From Cunninghamella blakesleeana (Eukaryota; Mucoromycota; Mucoromycetes; Mucorales; Cunninghamellaceae), in the NCBI GenBank assembly GCA_017871115.1, contig JAFCIZ010000007.1, forward strand, positions 1,488,001-1,552,000: DNA of 64,000 nt, written 5' to 3'. A model generated the notes under the pieces. It saw only the letters and a list, made by a program, of their open reading frames with translations. It searched no databases and was not told where the DNA came from. Each line of letters starts with the position of its first letter. Position 1 is the stretch's first letter. Below are positions 37,101 to 50,872 of this stretch, piece by piece. The position numbers and the translations under genes are program-made.

Positions 37101-40100
37101 GTTGATATATTCAGCTATACTTCCATCTAAATCTAATCCAAATTCACCGACTTTTGCATTAAATCGAACACCTAAACGTTTAGTTTCCTTATCAAATAAT
37201 GTGTTGACAGCACAATCAATGGAAGGAAGACGCATTTGGTTCATTCTTGGATGATTACTAGATAAGAAGTGATCTTCATTGCTCTGGTCAAATCGTTTCA
37301 CAAATTGTAATGTGATATTTTCAACGTCAACTGTAGTGGTTTTAATATTTTTAGTAGTAAATTGAAGCGATGTAAGAGCAAATAGTAATGCGCTGGATGG
37401 GTTCAGCTGATAAGAATGTGGCGAAGATTCATGCATATCTGATAGAGGAATAGCTATACCAACATTTTCAATGGATAAAGATAATTGTTTACCTTGCCAA
37501 AGCTTATGTAAGTCTCTATCATCCAATGATATATCCGTTTGAAATGATTCTACAATACGCTTTGTATTGGTGGCCAATTGTTCAATTTCTGCTTGTTTCA
37601 TTTCTTTTTTCTTTTTTAATTCTGTATCATAATAAATATACATATCTGCTAATTTTCCTAATGCTATAGGTTGCATCACAGTATGTATTTTACTGATATG
37701 AATGTTGTATGATATTAACTGGTGCTCTTCATTATTATTAATATTTTGCTGACTATTATTTTTTTTATTAAGAGTAGTACCAATATGTTGTGAGGAATAC
37801 TGATGACCATTAGTACATTCATTATATATTTGATTCTGAAGACAAAAATCAATAACAATATAAGCCAATCTATTTCTTCGTTTGATACCATGGTGTTCAG
37901 TTGTTTGATCAAAAGTTATATTTGATAACTGTGTACCACCATGGTCCAAAGAGAGTGCAAAGTTATTTCCAGATACTTTCCATATAAGAGATTGACTAGC
38001 AGACGTTGAAATACAATTTGATATTGAAGCTTCTAACGTATTGGACTCGAATAAACCCGTTGCTGAAGGACTTGCTGCTTTAATACTCAACCCTTCTAAT
38101 AAGATACCAATAGCATATTTAAATTCTTTCGACGCTGATGACGGTGATGATGATGGTGTAGGTGAGGATAGTGTAGGTGTATCTATATTTGCTTGTTGAA
38201 TATTACGTTTGGTGTATGAAAAAACTTCGACAATTTCATTAATTTCATTGCCTAAAAGGTTTTGTGCCGTTAAAATAGAATCGATCATACCAACATCCAC
38301 AGTCATTGAAATAAAATCTACAGAAATAGATGATTCGAGTTTAAAACATGCTATATCATTAGATTTGGTCATTATATTCAACAATTTTCCAGAACTTCGA
38401 ATGCCAGGTAAGTTGAAACTGCCAGTATTATTTGTGTTGATGCTTTTTGTATCTGTTGATGTGCTAGTTACATGTGTAATTAAATCAATAGTTTGTTTTG
38501 AAAGTTGGAAGTCATATGTGATTACTGGTGCTAATTTAATTTGTGTTTCATTTACAGAAAGAAGTAAGTCGTTAATAGAGTATCTTATACTAAGCGAACG
38601 TAAAAGATCTGCTTCAGCTACAAAATTAACCAATAAGAATTGAAGTTTAATATCATATCCACGATCAGATGGTGCTGTTGTTGTAGTATTAGTAGTAATT
38701 TGTTTATGAGAAGTATGACGTGAAGATTGACCACTCCCATGTGTATATTGATCTAAAGAAGAATGTGATGAATCATTAAGTCTTCGCTGTTCATCCCATT
38801 CATTTAATAAATTTTGAAACATGAAATGGTATCGTTTTCCTTGCTCCGTTCCCCATTCTTCTATAAAACTGTATAATCTAAGTAAACTTTGTGGAGCATC
38901 AATAGCGAAATCACCAACACTAGAGAATATATTCAATACTTTACGCATATTTAAATCAGTCGTTGACTTTGATCTTTTAGTTGGTCGTGCCGCAGGCTGG
39001 CTTAGATTAGCATTGAGTTTCGTATTTTGAATAATGATTTCTAGAAGCTTTGTTGATATACGCTTTAAGGTAGAATACTGCGCTGATAAATAATTATTTG
39101 TACCTACTGGGACTGATCTTGGTAATAGTTCATAAAAACCTATACTAATTTTTCCAAAACCGCCCGATGTATTCAAAATAACCCTATTGGATTGTGGTGT
39201 TTGTTTACGAGCTGTTTTATTAGAACTTGGTTTTCCAGAACCAGTATCGGAATCCTTTTCCGAAGATGTCTGAAGCAATGTAACAGGTGGAGATAAACGA
39301 GGGTTTGAAAAAACTATCGTACCGTAAATATCATTAATGTTATTTTTCATTGTTAGTTTCTGAGCCCAGGCACCAACTTTTATGTCTTGTATTCTTAAAA
39401 ATCCATGTGCAACTACGTCAATACGTGATAAAAATTGGTCTACATCAAATGATTGATTTTTATTTAATGTAGTAGTGGATTCATATAATTCTTGAGGTTC
39501 ATTTCCAAATGATGATGGTTTTGCTGCATGTGATAACTTTTGTAGTTTATTTGTAAAGACTCGTTGAACCGTCAGCATATGACGAGCAAATGCAAGTATA
39601 GTTGGGTTAGCAGCAATTTCAATTAAGCCAATGTCCAATTTAGTAATAGCGTCCAAATAACCTTCAGAAATAGTAGATTTACTAAAATTCTTATTGTTGC
39701 GGTTAACTTCAGGCGCATAATCTTCACCAAATTTATTATCTAGTATAGAAGTTTTATACATTGTATCCACTGCAAACACAAAGGGATCAACAATAATACG
39801 ATTATCATAAGATTCAGGTTCCTCTTCATAAATACAAAAGTCAAATCGATTAATTCTTATCTTTGCAGAGTTAGTTGAAGTCATCAAAAAGTCAACTAGT
39901 TCATCCAATTGATCTGATTTCACCTGATTAGACCCTTTACTTATATTATTATTTATAATATCAGAGTCCGTATGAACCACTCGTTGTTGAAGAAATATAT
40001 CAGTGAATAACCTACACTTGCGAACATCATGATTATTAATTTCCCAACTTCGCCAACCCGAAAAAGAATCCATAACTTGATTATATAGGAGTGTTGGATT

Positions 40101-43100
40101 GACATTCTCAATTGCACCACCAGAAGTTAAACGATATTGAAGTTTTTCACGCATGGTTAATGGCATTAAACGTAAACATTGTCTCATTCTTGCCAACAAT
40201 TTCCATCCAACATCATTTCTAAAGTTCCCAGAACCAATTCGTAATCCCATAGTCGTTGGAATAGTTAAAAACTGAGGATCACAACTAATAGCTGATTCAT
40301 CATTTGAAAATCTAGCTAATTCGTTGATAAACACTTGATTCTGTCTACATCTTCTATCTTTAAAACAGTCCAATATACGTTGAAGATCATCCACAAAGAC
40401 TAGCCAAGAATAAACTGCGCCTAAAAGGATTTCCACAGATTCAGCAATAATAATGGTTGATATTTCATTGACTTCCAATTCAAAGTAATTTGGATTACGA
40501 GCACCAAGCCATTTACAACTAAATTCATTCAGGCCCAAATCAATCACAACCAGTTCATTGGTAAGATTGTTGTCATCAATATCATCACCATTAAGTCCAT
40601 TTGTTTTGTGTTGAAACTTCGCCCTACTAGTGTATTGGCGAGAGGTTGGTATACCAAACATGACTTGCCTTCTATTTTCATAACTTCCACTAATGTATTG
40701 CACCTTACACCGCATGTTATCCACATCAACATGAACACGTGATTCCTCTAACACTAATCTTGATTCTGCAACGGATTTTTGCTTTTCATCAAAGGCATAA
40801 TCTTGAAAAGTAACACCACCAATCATTTTAAAATTATCCAAGAATATATCAGCTGTACATAACATTTCTTCTTCATTGTTGTAGAATGTTTCAAGATGTG
40901 ATTGCGTAAATTTATAGGAAGGTAAATCTGCAGGTATCATTACGTTTTGAATAAAATGCAAATGAGTACTTGGTAGCCATACTGCAAACCGTGTACAAAT
41001 AAACTTATCGGATAGATATCTAGTTAATTGTTCAACGTATTCAATTTGAGAAGAATCAAGCATTGTTTCTAAATCCCAATCCTACCATTTTAAAAATCAA
41101 AAATATAATAGTAAAAGGGAAAGGGAAAGGAAAGTAAAAGTTAATAACTTGTTTGATGAATTCTTAAATATAAAAATATATTTATTATCAATAATAATAG
41201 TAATAATAATATATGTTTTTTATTATTTTTTATAAGTAATGCTTACGTCTTGGTTAATAATTTCAGTTAATTCTTGCACAACCTTGACTAATATAGGGGT
41301 TACCAATATTTTCAATGTTTCTGTTGTTTCTAGTACAGTAGTTGCTACAACGTCATTTCTTTTATCATTTTCGTCGTTATTATCAAAATCTGAGAATATA
41401 TTTGAATTCATTTCTCCACTATCCTTAGTAAAGAATGTTCCCGTACTTTTATCATTTACAAATCCATCGTTTTCAGAAGATACATTTGTCTATTTTTTTA
41501 AATGATAATAATAATAAACAAAAATGATATTAATAAAAAACATTAAAATTCAATATATATAATGTCGACTTTATACATTTAATTTACTTTTAATGGAGTG
41601 AATGTAGTTTTTGGGGGAGGTATATAAGGATGAAAGAAGGACTGGCCACGATTTAAAGAAGCTGTTGCACGTTTTACAGAAAATCGATTTAAATAACTAC
41701 TATATGGAATAGATGGCGGTATTGCTGATATTGTATATCCTGGGCCTTCAGGATGATTGTCGTCTTCATTAATATAACTATAATCGTCATCATCTAAAAT
41801 AATAATAGTGCATAAATATATATATATTGTCAAAATATAATAAAAAAGTAAATTGAATATGTAGTTATTACCTTCACTTAAAATACCATCACTTTTTGAG
41901 TCAAAACTAAGATTATCGTAAGATTGAGCGAAATTACCAGAATTGTTAAAATTAGCTAGAGGTGAAGAAGTTTGGGAAGCCAAGTTTTCAGAATAAGCTG
42001 TATGGAATGATTCATTATTTGATATAACACTCTTCATAGAAACTGTTTCATCATGTACACTATATATTTTTAAAAAGTTTATATATATAGTAATTATAAA
42101 TTAAGGTGTATTTTTAACATTACATTGCATACATATATTGTTGATTCTTTTACCTTAAATCATCATCTGAATCCATTAAACCCAGCCATTGTTCATTGAA
42201 TGATAGCATACTATGCCCATCACCAGATAAAGAATATTTTTGTTCTGTTGGGGTTTCAGTTAATACTGATGAATTATCATTGCTATTTTTACTCTTAGAG
42301 TTATTATTAATTTGATATGATCGATAAACAGGAGCATAAAGAACACCAACATGATGTTCGTGAGTAGTACGTGTAGTTAGATGGCTCCCTATTAAGGTAT
42401 TATAGTTATATCAGTTAAAATTTTATTTCCTTTTTCTTTAGCTATTACAATTTCTATTATTGTTATTTATTTCATATTTAATTTTACTTACGAGTAGAGA
42501 TAGCATCATTATCATATAAATTAACACAACGGCGAGTGAGATAATCTTGAGTCTGTATAAAATTTTGTTGAGCTTTACGCAAACTTTTCCAATTTTTTGT
42601 ATGACGAAAAATGGTGCAGTTTAGTCCAAGACTGACTCTTCCTACTTCTACCCATGAAAAATCAGTATCCTAAAAAAAATACAGAAAAAGAATGAAAAAA
42701 GAGTTATATGTAAGCATAAATATTTTTTAAAATAAAACAAAATCCTAATCATTTCCTATAATAAATATGCTAATTTACCTGTTGTTCTTTTGATCGATCT
42801 TGATTTGCTAAACATATTATAGATACACCTGGTGCTTTAATACCAACACGTTGACCATATTTTTCATTTATCAAGTTATCAAATTCTGCGCTTAATCCAT
42901 TTACCAGTTGAAGTTGTGTTGCACTGTTCTGTGTCATTAAATAAATATCAATTTCGCGTATATTGGCCTTGACAAAAGTGACATCAGGATATTCAGCAGG
43001 CGCCATTTCAGGCGAGATTGCATTATCTTCATCAATTAAATTATATACAAATGTTTGAGCAAAATTGGCAGCACCCAATAAAAATGACGGTTTAAGTTCA

Positions 43101-44443
43101 CCTGTGATTCTTCCAACTTCAAATTCCCAATGGCATAAATAAGTTGCTGTTTCAGGTAATGGCCCAAAGAGTCTGTGTGCATAAATGTTTGTTTCTAGAT
43201 ATATAAATAATAACAATAATAGTTGATAAAAATAAATAAATAAATAAAATTACAAAAGCATATTTTATTTAAAAATATTTATATATTATATAAACATTAC
43301 CATCAATATATAAATAATTGCGAGGATCACGAGCATTCTTCATTCTAAAGTTATTCCGTTTTAAACTTGTATTAGGGTTACTGTCTCTAGTCCATGTAAT
43401 TGGGCTGATTGTAACATACATATCTAAAAGAAAGAAAGAAAAAGAGAGTGAGCAATACAAATTAATAAATAACTAATACAAATATACTTAATTAACATTA
43501 AAGACTTATATATTCTTACCCATATAGATATCTAAATTTCTAAGTTCGAGTTGAAGTTCTTCAAATTCAAGCTGAGAGTAGTGAGTACCTTCATATAGGT
43601 TTTCTGGTAGAATGAGGGCACCATCTTCAATTTCACAAAGAACATATACTTCAAATGGGTCCGCCATCGGCTAATAAATTATAAAATAAAAATTAAACAT
43701 CAATAACATGGTAGGTTATATATATAGTATTATATGCACATATGTAATTTACTTTAGCGTCATTCTCTTTTTTCTGCATGCTATTGTAGCTATTTGGGTC
43801 TGCACGACGTTCACGAAATTCATCAATGGTTGAAAAGTGTAGAGAGCTTCCAACATAGTTGTCACGTAAAATAAATATATATCGTATGACAGTACCAAAT
43901 AGTTTGACAACAGCTCCTTGAAACTAGTTTTTTTTAAAAATTTTAATAAAAATATAAGTACATATGCATATACATATAGCCTGTAGCGCGTATATTAGCG
44001 ATTAGAATTTACCTTTAAATGCAAATTAGATGACTCAATGTGTCGTAAAACATCAATGGAGCTATAATATTCATATGACCCATCAAGAGAAACAGAAACA
44101 CAAGAAGCAATTTGAGAATCTTGTTCACTCATAAATGATCTCCAAGTATGTGAGGTTTGTAAGGATATACCAGCACGAACTTGTTCTGCCTATAAAATAT
44201 ATAATATGCATATTAGTACTTATATTAAATTTATTATATACATAACATTATCTCTATAATTTTCATTATTAAAATGTACATGTGCTTTATAACGGATGGT
44301 ATTAACTTCAGGTTCATAGGTTGTGAAAGGTAATGAGGTGTTGAAATATATTTTTTGTGCACATAAAATAATATAAGCTGGAACGCAAATAAATACGTAA
44401 ATAATTATATACATACATATATGTGTTAGTATTCCATACATAA

Positions 44444-44474
<31 letters not shown>

Positions 44475-47066
44475 CTATATTTTATTTTAATTTTTACCGT
44501 TATCATCAATTGAATTTGGATAATTAATAACATTATGTTCATTAACACAGAGATATACTTTTGGTTCAGTCATGTCTATTTCAAATGTATAAGTCATAGG
44601 TATAAAATGAAGAAGATCTGAAGTAGGTCCAGAAGTCCAATCTTTAATTAAATCTTGAATAAGGTATACATGATCACGAAGTAAAAAAATTTCAGGATTC
44701 TTTAATTTTCCATCAAAAGTCCAATTACGATGATCATTCCAAATAAGTGGTGAGGGCATATCAATATGCATCTATGATGTATGCAAAAGTGTGGTTATAG
44801 TTATTATTATTGCTATTGTTATTGTTATTGATATTTATTTTTATTTTTATTTTATTTTTACTAACTTGAAATGCGTCTATTTGAATAAAATTAGAATAAT
44901 TCACACTTGTAGAAATTTCAACATCTTTTAAATCAATATCAACGGTGGCATTACATCCATCGGTATTAAGTACAAAAGGTGTAATTGTTTTGATGCTTGA
45001 ACCTTCTTTTGCTTTAATATTTAACCAACCATATGGCCTTGCATAAAACCCATCCTTATCTACATCTAAATCAAGCATTTGGCCAGTATATTTCCAATCC
45101 TAATATACATTAAAAAAAAATAGAAAGTTGATAAATGGGTTGAAATATATCATTATTTTAATTATTATTATTATTTAATAGATATCTTTTATTACTTTGG
45201 AAGGCTCTCTTGTTGGTACACGAATCGTTGTATCTGTCATAAAATTGAGAATAAAGTCAAAAGAAGTAGCCATACGGGTATCACCTGGTAATAAAGGTTT
45301 GGTTGGTTTATTTGTTCTATGAGCATTTGGAAAAAAGTAATCTTGAAGTGTGGCTCTAATAAATACGATATTATATATATATAAATAAATAACAACTATT
45401 ATTTCCATGTCTTATTTAATAAATCAAATATGTATATCTTTAGAGAGGATTTCTTACCTTTGTTTATCAGCCCAAGGGCCATAATGTATGACTGCATCCC
45501 AAGTTGACATTCGTACACCCCATTCAGGGGGAAGACCACCATTGCCAATATTATCACCAACACCAGAATATTCATTTGCAATCGTATTAGGTACAGGGCC
45601 AGCATAATCTGTGTAATAAGAAATGGTCATTTGTTTGCATTCAAATATATTTTCTATTTTGGCGTAATCATCTTGATATAAATTTTGGGAATTTGTTTCT
45701 CCTGTACGATGTTTATTTTGTTGTTCATTATGTAAGTTTTCCGTATAATTATCAGAGCTTAGACACATTAACCATAATACCCATTTCTTTAATGACTTCC
45801 ACCAACTAAATAAAAATTAGATAAAAGAAAAATGGAAATATATTTAAATAAAAATAATCATTTACCTTTCATTAAGTATATATTTTATATAAGTGTAATT
45901 ATATATATATATGTGTATTACGTTCGTTGATGTCGTAGAATATCTATATTATTATCTATTTGATCTCTATATTTTTCATTTGGTTCCATAGTGAATAAGG
46001 GTTTACGAAACACCAAATCAAGACTTGACTTATAATAATCCATTGGACTCCTTGATTTTCCAGTACTATAGGTTCCACTAAATTGTGTAGCTTTTCCCAC
46101 AATGAAGGTTGGTAAATTGGTATTTCCAATAATTACAGCACCATTGATACATTCCAATTGAATCGGCATTAATCGTTCAAAAAGGGATCGCTTTGTTGTT
46201 TGAATTTCAGGATCGTGTACAGTCTGGGGCTCTAATAATGAAAAAGTTTAAAAAATAAAGTCAGATTAACATATGTCAATAAATTGATAATAAAATTGAT
46301 TAAAATAAAGAAATTCTCTTTCTTTTGAATTTTTAATATATACCCAAGTTCTTTGTAAAAGATAAATTAGACTCTTCAGTAGTTGTTACAGATTCTAATC
46401 CAAGGAGCTCTTTCATATTTTCATAAACTGGTGTGTTGTTGTACATAAACCATTCTAAACCTTCTACACTACAAACAATACGACAAGGCAACTTGGTGTC
46501 TTCTAAAAAATCAATTATATAGTACAGTTAATTCAATTGTTCTTTATTCTTTCATTTAAATGTCTTTGTTTTATAAAACATATACCGAATACCTTTTGTA
46601 GTTGGTTCTGTATTCCTTACATTCATTAACCAATATTGTATTGTAATATGTCCCCTTACTATCTTGATGGATTGATTTGTTGACTGGTATCTAAAATTCT
46701 TAAAAAGTATTCGAGCACCTAGTAATGTTATTCGTACTGAATCTAAATAAATAGAGATAATTATAAAAAAAGAAGGACATAATAATAGTTAGATCATAAT
46801 ATCCATAAGTTATATACATATATTGCTTGATGTATATAAAAGTTACCAAATTGAATATATGCATGATAGCGTCTCCATAAATATTGGTTAATTAAACCAG
46901 TTACTAAACGTGCAAAAATACGATTAAAATAAAATAAAAAAAATAAAACCACTATAATAATAATGACACAACAAACTACAAAGAGCCAGAAGTCTTTAAG
47001 TGTTGTATTAACCTTGGAAATGGTTTGCGCTGTATCAAGTTGTGCTATATAATCTCTAATAAACAT
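34191..47066 (-). CDS. CSF1: Csf1-like bridge-type lipid transfer protein (BLTP1/Tweek family)
   Basis: A very large gene with about 20 exons. The first eight read 47066-46847, 46742-46593, 46502-46344, 46231-45922, 45805-45458, 45355-45196, 45099-44866 and 44771-44498. Smaller exons follow to about 41248, and the final exon is 41081-34191 (about 2,300 codons). The total is roughly 3,600 residues, longer than yeast Csf1 (just under 3,000). A single N-terminal membrane anchor (about 25-48: FWLFVVCCVIIIIVVLFFLF) is followed by FNRIFARLVTGLINQYLWRRYHAYI. Beta-rich repeats follow, as expected of a lipid-conducting groove. The C-terminal exon has Asn/Gln/Asp low-complexity insertions near 34830-35040 and 35320. 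Family members sit at ER contact sites and move phospholipids between membranes. Several middle boundaries, notably the donor near 44251, are uncertain. Confidence 0.88.
44443..44469. repeat. TA run in a CSF1 intron
   Basis: About thirteen AT units lie in the intron between exons 8 and 9. Another TA run (47080-47099) lies just upstream of the CSF1 start. Confidence 0.7.
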
Positions 47067-47626
47067 TATATTTTAAAGTGTATATATATATATATATATT
47101 AAAAGTGATACATGTAGTATATTATAAAGGAATCTCTATATATAATAGTAAATAAAATAATATTTTAAAAAGAAAGAGAAAAAGAACTAGAAAATGAAAA
47201 AAAAAGGAAGCATAACCTTTTTTTTATGATCAATAAAAATCAAAATTTAAACTCCGTTTTTTTTTTGGAAATCCTTATTTTGAATTTTTTCAAAACATTC
47301 CTTGATCATTAAGATTTATAATAAAGAACCCAATGATTGTGAAAGCATACAACGTGTAACCATCATGAGCTGATATATGCTCTAAATATACACCTTTTAT
47401 CATTTGATATTATGCCTTTAAAAATAATATGAATAACTTTTATTCATTCTAAATGAGGTATTGTATTAAATGCTTTTTTATATTTTGTATAAATAAAAAG
47501 AATTAAGTTTTAGATATAATGCGAAAAAAATTAAAAAAGTGAAAAAAAATTAAAACTCCATTTTTCACCTTCCTCTATTTTGCTTTCATATTTTTTTTTT
47601 ATTTTAAATAAAAATAATAACAAACT
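47067..47626. promoter_or_regulatory. Divergent promoter of CSF1 and MTG2
   Basis: 560 bp. Contains a TA run next to the CSF1 start, a purine block at 47165-47210 (CT tract for CSF1) and a pyrimidine-rich stretch at 47560-47600 before the MTG2 ATG. Confidence 0.5.
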
Positions 47627-49119
47627 ATGTTACTTTTAAATACACAATACAATAAATTCATTCATTTATCAAAACATACACCTTTATTAAACGGAATAAA
47701 GTATTTATCTTTTCATACAACAACTACCTTTTTACAAAATGATTTAACTGATAATCAAGAAAAACGTAGATCAGTAGATTATAAGCTACGAGCCAAAGTA
47801 AAAATAACTTTTAATAGAAATAATAAAAATAATGTGTAAGTTTTTGGATAATATATTTTTATTAATATACAAAAGCGCTTTTTTTTTTTTACATCTATGC
47901 TTAGGGACAAAACTTTGTAGATTATGTTCGTGTTACAGCACGTGGTGGAACTGGAGGGGATGGGTGCGTATCATTTCATAGGGAAAAGTTTTTAGCCAAG
48001 GGACCACCTAATGGAGGAAATGGAGGGCGTGGGGGTAATGTTATTGTACGATCTAGTGCCGATGAAACCAGTTTAAGACGGCTTGGACGCGCTGTAGCCA
48101 AACGAGGAGAAAACGGAATAGGCGGTGGAAGACATGGAACAGCTGGGCAAGATTTAATTATTCAAGTGCCTGTGGGGACAATTGTTAGAGAAATTCAAAA
48201 AAAAGGAAATGATATGGATGAAGATAATGAATTAACAGAACAAGAAAAAAGAGAAAAAAGGTGGGTATATTTCCCTAGAATGGATATTGATCAACATCAA
48301 CAAGACCAATTAGATTCTGGCCGTAAAGATTATTTTAAAGAAGCAGAGCGTATGATGGATGAAGAAGACAAATATTTACGCTGGAGGGAAAAAAAGGAAA
48401 AACGATTAGAACCTATTTATGCAGATTTATCAGAACCAAACCAGGAAATTATTATATGTAAAGGCGGTCATGGTGGGTATGGAAATCCTCATTTTTTAAC
48501 AACAGATAATCGATCGCCTAAATGGGCAACCAGAGGAAGACCTGGAGAAGTGCGTGACATAGAATTAGAATTGAAAACCATTGCTGACATTGGATTAGTT
48601 GGGTTACCAAATGCTGGGAAATCAACCTTATTAAGTTCCATCTCAAATGCACATCCAAAACAAGCCTCCTACGCATTTACTACTTTGCATCCTTTTATTG
48701 GCACTGTTGATTATGCTGATCAATATCAATTATCCGTAGCAGATATTCCTGGTTTAATACGTGGTGCTCATAAAAATATTGGTTTAGGCCATTCCTTCTT
48801 ACGCCATGTGGAAAGGGCTAAGTTGTTGGTTTATGTGATTGATATCAGTACTGAAACTCCTTGGGACGATCTTGAAACATTGCAATATGAATTAGAAGCT
48901 TACCGACCTGGTCTTACTAAAAGACAATCTCTTATTGTAGCAAATAAAGCTGATAAAGTCGCTACTGCAAAAGAAAATTTAGATATTTTACAAGAAAAAA
49001 TTAAACATCAAAATATGCCAATCATACCAATCTCTGCTAGATATGAAAAAAACATTATTAAATTAACTTCTATCCTTCGTAAAAAAGTGGAAGAAATACG
49101 TAGAATAGAAAATGAATAA
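47627..49119 (+). CDS. MTG2: Mitochondrial Obg-family GTPase Mtg2
   Basis: Two exons, 47627-47833 and 47905-49119, encode 473 residues. The first exon supplies a basic, Thr/Phe-containing leader suited to mitochondrial import. The Obg fold is glycine-rich (VRVTARGGTGGDGCVSFHRE, NGGNGGRGGNVIV, GGRHGTAGQD) and is interrupted by a charged insertion of about 70 residues (RWVYFPRMDIDQH..., Glu/Lys-rich). The GTPase domain has GLPNAGKST (P-loop), a FTTLHP switch, DIPGLIRGAH (G3) and NKAD (G4), ending with a SARYEK G5-like motif. Mtg2 is needed for assembly of the large mitoribosomal subunit. The phase requires the donor GTGTAAG at 47834; the neighbouring GTAAGT would break the frame into a stop. 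Confidence 0.93.
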
Positions 49120-49453
49120 ATGTTAAATAATTAATTATCTTCATTTTTTTTTAATAAAATAAAATAAAATTATATTATTCTTTGTATATATATTTATATA
49201 TATTGACCATGATAAAAAATATCTTTTTTATTTTGGATTTCTAGTTGTATTATAGGAAAAGAAAAAGATAACAATAAAATGATATGGATGGTATGTGTTT
49301 GTATATATCAGCAAATAGAAATTGATGATAAAGTGGTTGATAGACAAGATTTTTTTTTTTTTAGAGAAATCCAGTATCCTATTGCTTTTTTATTTTTTTA
49401 TGTTTTTATTATTAATATATAATGTCGTTGAGGTTCATTAATATAAATATAAT
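49120..49453. other. Convergent 3' intergenic region
   Basis: 334 bp between the MTG2 stop and the stop of the 87-residue protein. A/T-rich with a T12-type run near 49350. Nothing recognised. Confidence 0.5.
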
Positions 49454-49841
49454 CTAATTAGTATAAGCAGCTTGTTGTTGAGCAATTTCTTCGGCACGGG
49501 CACGATTTTTAAGTAAAAGTTCTTTCTTTTGTTCCATTAATGAATTTTGTCGTTCTTGTAAATTATGAACATAGTATCCAACAGCGCCAAAAACACCAGC
49601 TGCAATGGCATGACCACTAGGATCTATAATATAGGATGATATATATATTAACATATTTAATATTGAATTAAAAACAAAAACAAACTAGTAAAAAGCTTAT
49701 TTCCATTGATAAAAATAATATTTTTTGTTTATTATTTTATTATTTACTGGAGAAAAGAGGTTTTTTTTGAAGACCGAGAGCATATGTACGAACGAGAACG
49801 CCAAAGGCAGCGAATCCAGAAACTGAAGTAAGGATTGACAT
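49454..49841 (-). CDS. Small mitochondrial-type membrane protein, 87 residues
   Basis: Two exons, 49841-49748 and 49623-49454, join in frame (the codon across the junction is Asn in FSNPSGH). The N-terminus MSILTSVSGFAAFGVLVRTY starts a first hydrophobic segment. It is followed by GLQKKPLFSNPSGH, a second short hydrophobic segment (AIAAGVFGAVGYYVHNL) and a charged amphipathic helix (ERQNSLMEQKKELLLKNRAR). The size, the basic residues and the GYYVH-helix arrangement resemble small supernumerary inner-membrane subunits such as those of complex I, but I cannot name a family. The conserved-looking splice junction and sensible composition support a real gene. Confidence 0.7.
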
Positions 49842-50774
49842 TATATAAATATAAAATAATATGAAAAAAAATAATACAAGTTAGAGAAGAAGAAAAAAGA
49901 GCGGAGTCAAAAAATTATTTATTTTTTATAAATAATATTTATACGTCACAAATTTCTTTATAACATTATGCATATCCTTCTCTCTATTGATTAGAGCAGT
50001 TTTTTTTATAAAAATACTTTTTTAAAAAAATCAAAAAGCAATTCTTATACCGTTCATTGGAAAATTTTACAATATTTTGATGAGGTAACAAAGTACTTTT
50101 TCCTCAAATCAAAAAAAAATTAAACAGTGGATTTTATTAGTGGTATTTTATTAGTGGTATACTTGTAAGAGCCCATAGTTCCCATATATAGTAACTGAAC
50201 TTTTTTCATGAATTAAAACGTTATAAAACAATTACATATTATAATCATGAAAAAGAAATCAAATATACGGATTTATTAAAAATGAGTGTTCTAATAAACT
50301 TTATTTCTTTTGCATTTATTTATTTTTTCTAAAAAAACTGCTTATTTATATAATACTTCTACTAAATTTCCTTTTACTATAATTTTTAAAATCGCTCGTT
50401 CTTTAACTTTAATCGTGAAGAAAAAAGATACATGCTATGTTTTCATATGCTATCTATTGACTCTGCTTTTCTATCCTGGTTTACAAAAACTGTATAAAAG
50501 AGGTTCAAAAAAGTTGTGTTATTATATTAGCTATTTCCTTTTATGATGATCAAATTACGTACTAATAATCTTTTTCTTTTTCTCTTCCATGTCTGCTTTT
50601 GCTTTTCTTCCCATATCTATTCTATCCTTGTTCTTTCTCCGTTTTATTTGTATATAGTGTTAAATTTATTGTTATTATGGATTTATTACTATATTATCTT
50701 ATTTATTATATTATTTATATATATTTAAAATAAAGCTCTATTATACTTATATTTTTATTAATAGGATTATGCAT

Positions 50775-50816
50775 CCTTACAAGATGTGCAATCAGCTTCA
50801 TTGTTGCATTGTGAGG
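50775..50816 (+). other. Hairpin-forming, less AT-rich element (possible ncRNA)
   Basis: CCTTACAA pairs with TTGTGAGG and TGCAA pairs with TTGCA, giving 13 base pairs (one G-U) with a 4-base bulge and a 12-base loop. No conserved RNA family was recognised and no promoter can be assigned. Confidence 0.4.
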
Positions 50817-50872
50817 CTAAGCTGTTCAATTCATAGAATAGTTATCGAACTACAATAATCTTTTTAGTAATT

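Noticed and set aside
38209..38643. 144-codon open frame on the plus strand inside CSF1
   Set aside because: It is antisense to well-formed Csf1 coding sequence; its composition mirrors the real gene and it has no separate signals.
50310..50546. 78-codon plus-strand frame
   Set aside because: Low-complexity hydrophobic and Lys-rich peptide without topology or conservation signs.
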